From the NCBI RefSeq assembly GCF_001411555.2, contig NC_049904.1:23449370-23513369 (forward strand): a DNA stretch of 64,000 nt, read 5' to 3'. Shown here in pieces: positions 61,386 through 64,000 of this stretch; within the stretch, counting starts at the first letter, position 1; each line of letters begins with the position of its first letter. The translations under genes were made by a program, and so were the position numbers. Origin of the DNA: Juglans regia (taxonomy: Eukaryota; Streptophyta; Magnoliopsida; Fagales; Juglandaceae). The notes beneath the pieces are model-generated. The model had not been told where the DNA came from and made no database searches. It worked only from the letters and a program-made list of their open reading frames with translations.

Positions 61386-62990
61386 ACAACAGTATTGCAA
61401 TGTGTTCGACGTGTCAAAGATGAAAAATTCTAAATGCGAGTATGAACGTGCAGGCACCACACACGACCTGATCTCAGCTGAAACATGGAGTTTTCTGGGG
61501 GGGGGGGGAAGGCTTAAATGAAATCACAAATACCTTGGTTTTTTAGCATCATTTTGTCTAGGTACAGGCGAATCTGCGTATCAAGCTGATGTGGCCTGCT
61601 GTTGTCAGTGTAATTTTTATTTAAAAAAAACATAAAAGAAAAAGAAAACATGAAGAGAAAGAAGAAGACCATCGGCTTCTCAGATCCTCTTCATCTCCCC
61701 TCAGCTTCTCAAATCCTTTTCGTCCGTCTCCCCTCCCCCGAATCCCATCTTCACTCCCCAAGATTCGCTGTTTGTGGGTGGTGCTCTCTCATTCCTCCCT
61801 CTACTATAGATTGGCTAGTCTCCTCCGAGCGCAACCCACCTCCTATGCGTCAAATCCTTCAGGTTGGCTGCACTCCTCCGCAATTCCGCCACTCAAGTGA
61901 ACTCCTCGGCGTTGTCTCTGGTAGGTGCTATCATTTCCCCTGCTGAGTTTGTTCTTAACCATTAATCCTACCAAATCTAGCTTTAATTGGATGTCCCCAA
62001 CCTTTTTAACCGAAATTGGGCAACTGGGAAAAGAGGTGGTGGTTTTCTGTTTAGTGTGATTTGTATTTTTGTTTGTATTAATGGAGAAAAATCAACCCCA
62101 ATTTGGGTTCATGTTGGGAGCAAATCCTAGTATGTATGACCTCTGTTTTTTGTGCAATTGATTAATTTAAAGCCAATTCCATGACCATCTTTCTTCATGG
62201 TGGTACCTCTTTGACTTTTCTCTTCAATTTCATCAAAAGTGGGATCAAATACCTTATATGAAAATGAGTTTTTTTTTAGCACTCTTGCAATATACAGTGT
62301 TAAAGTGTTGTAATTTACCATGCAATTAGCAGATGTAGTGATGGAAATGTTAGGATATAATTTTTTAAAAAAAAATTGGAGGAAGTTTTCCTCAACCTAT
62401 TTAAAATTTGTCAAATGTTCATTGAATGAAACTCTATTCATAATGTTAATTATATTTGTCTACTAGAGGTACATTACCATCAAAATGGGGCTAAAAACGA
62501 GTCCAAGTCTTTATAGACATATCTTCAAACGTCATTTTTGAAATTTCTGGTGATATTTGTTAGTCATATCATATAGAAACTAGTGATACATTCTCAGATC
62601 ACTTCCTTGAGGTTCAAGCCTTTTAATTTGTGCTGGTGCTTCTTGTTGAAGCTGTGCTGGAGGCATGTCAATTATACACTTTGGATAATGATAGAACTAA
62701 CAACTATATTCCAAAATCATTTTCCTTTGCAGTTTTCATATAAATCATAAGTTGAAAAATAGATCAAATTATATAACTTAATTTGTTAAGTCAGAAAAAG
62801 TGTCAAGGTACCAATCCAAGATAGTGTTAGCATCTAAGAAAAGTAACCTTAAATCTTTAGGGACCTAACACTAAAAAAATATAAGCATATTTTAATGATA
62901 TTAGTTTGGGCATCTGTTCTCTTTGCTTCTTAAGTGACTTCAACTTCTGTAGATGTTTTTTATTATTCTAAAATACTGCTAAATATTCTC
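61386..62990. other. Upstream region of the FAR1-like gene, possible untranslated exon
   Basis: 61640-61920 is C/T-rich and leader-like, followed by GTAGGT (about 61920), a good splice donor. It could be a 5' non-coding exon of the FAR1-type gene. AGGTACAGGCGAATCTGCG... GCTGATGTGGC just before it (61559-61593) resembles ends of the unclassified elements at 38-46 kb. G13 homopolymer at about 61497. Inference. Confidence 0.3.
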
Positions 62991-63430
62991 TAGATGGGGA
63001 AAGGAAAATAACACGCATATCTTATAACGCCTCCTACCATAGATCCATCAACAAATCCATCAACTCAGGTATTCAAAATATTATTTAAAATTCAATTTTT
63101 TGCTCATTATCATGACATGATTGATATTTTAGGTAATACCAAGACGATTTTATACATATATGTCAACACCTCCTAGCACAAATCCATCAACCAATTCAAC
63201 AACCCAAGTAGTTTGAATATTAATTCAACACCATAGTTATATTAATGTCTATATTTATTACTACATCTTTCGTTCATTATCATTACTGATCTATGTGTTA
63301 GGTGATACCAATACCCTTTTATCCATATTTCTCAACCTATATGCATAAGGGCCATGCACCAATGCCACATGCTTGGTTACCACCCTTCTTACCTCGTCCC
63401 GATGCCAACCCATCTCCATGGACTTGTTAG
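62991..63430 (+). pseudogene. Three Pro/Ser/Thr-rich exon-like segments, FAR1-like C-terminal or duplicated exons
   Basis: Segments ending at 63068 (TPPTIDPSTNPSTQ then GT), 63133-63207 (VIPRRFYTYMSTPPSTNPST..., between AG and GT, 25 codons) and 63302-63430 (VIPIPFYPYFSTYMHKGHAP..., 43 codons with stop TAG). The two VIP segments look like duplicated exons. They may be the tail of an upstream FAR1-like gene or decoy exons of the next one. The first segment has an in-frame stop just upstream, so decay is likely. Confidence 0.3.
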
Positions 63431-63586
63431 GTGATGAGTTCGTTCTTTAAGTAGCGTGTGTATTTTTCAAAATGCTTCTATTGATTTAAATATGAATTTT
63501 TATTGTTGTATTATGCATGAAAATCTTCTATCGGAATTTCACTCATTAGTTAGCTCTCTGTTGACTTTAAATTTTGCAAACTCAAG

Positions 63587-64000
63587 CATGTGGAAGAAAT
63601 TCAAGAGCCCACACCTAACTCCAAGGAGACTGAAAACCCATCTACGCCCTCTGAATCTAGAGATGATTATGAGTATGTGACACAAAATATAGTGCATACT
63701 GAGGGGGCCGATACCATTGAGGAGCCAAAGTTGGAGATAGTGTTTAAATACAAAGAAGGGTTAGTTTCTTATTATAAAAGACATGAGAAACAATGCGATT
63801 TTGGGATAATGACACAAAAGAGTAACATGTTTGAGGATGAGAGGCTCAAATATGTCACGTTGGGTTGTGCTCGTGTTGGGAAGGCAAGGAACCGGACGTC
63901 AAATATCGCGAGGCCACGTCCGACATTAAAGACAGACTACAAGGCAAAGATAAATGCTATATTCATTGAAGAGGTGCTGAAAGTGTTGACTTTTCACAAT
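63587..64000 (+). CDS. FAR1/FHY3-type transcription factor, N-terminal part (cut by window edge)
   Basis: FAR1-related proteins descend from MULE transposases. They act as nuclear transcription factors, or are parts of transposons. The open frame from about 63587 (after AG at 63585-63586) to the edge reads ...EEPKLEIVFKYKEGLVSYYK, then FGIMTQKSNMFEDERLKYVT-LGCARVGKARN and RPRPTLKTDYKAKINAIF, the FAR1 DNA-binding (WRKY-GCM1-like zinc finger) domain. No start ATG in frame was found in this exon, so an upstream coding exon is needed, or the start is misread. The domain is about complete up to LTFHN. Whether this is a domesticated gene or a transposon copy cannot be told from this fragment. Confidence 0.75.

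Noticed and set aside
1..64000. tRNA or rRNA genes
   Set aside because: Only the SINE-like box A/B pair at 27.04-27.10 kb was seen; it lacks a foldable tRNA cloverleaf by eye and is flanked by a target duplication.

Overview
The window is nuclear DNA of a flowering plant (eudicot). It is AT-rich, its genes have spliced exons with GT-AG (once GC-AG) introns, and large non-coding stretches are filled with microsatellites and transposon remnants. Protein similarities and the look of the repeats suggest a woody eudicot, possibly Fagales/Juglandaceae. That last step is an impression, not something the sequence proves. No bacterial, organellar or viral genes were seen.

Layout, left to right. (1) 1-5832, minus strand: the first ten exons of a REDUCED WALL ACETYLATION (RWA/Cas1p-type) membrane protein, running off the left edge. 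(2) 6-14.8 kb: intergenic repeats, including a truncated Ty3/gypsy-type LTR remnant and a 139-bp CACTA-type MITE with an exact 3-bp target duplication. (3) 14871-16334, minus: a complete three-exon group IIc WRKY factor of the WRKY8/28/71 type. (4) 16.4-31.5 kb: no cellular gene found, but four well-bounded DNA transposons: a Harbinger-type MITE, a hAT-type element with a tRNA-like SINE nested in it, and a 2.8-kb PIF/Harbinger derivative with an ORF1 remnant. (5) 31570-34797, minus: a complete two-exon two-pore K+ channel (TPK) with EF hands. (6) 35-46 kb: transposon-rich, with a LINE RNase H remnant and a 1.95-kb direct tandem duplication. (7) 46697-47821 and 57916-59040, plus: two nearly identical intronless genes for an At1g29790-like membrane-anchored methyltransferase, carried on a segmental duplication. 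Its two arms differ by datable insertions, including a LINE with a 14-bp target duplication in the second arm. Between them lie hAT-type elements, one holding two tandem 168-bp near-perfect hairpins, and a CACTA-like tract between 77-bp identical direct repeats. (8) 61.4-64 kb, plus: the start of a FAR1/FHY3-type gene cut by the right edge.

The genes are not an operon-like pathway. RWA acts in Golgi polysaccharide acetylation, WRKY in nuclear transcription, TPK in vacuolar or plastid K+ transport, and the methyltransferase probably in the endomembrane system. Their order (RWA, WRKY IIc, TPK, methyltransferase) recalls blocks I remember on three Arabidopsis chromosomes (RWA1-WRKY8-KCO3-TPK2; WRKY28-TPK3; RWA4-WRKY71-At1g29790), so this looks like an old conserved neighbourhood.

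Exons were spliced by eye from frame, homology and splice signals. Repeat boundaries are most secure where target-site duplications are given. No database search was made.
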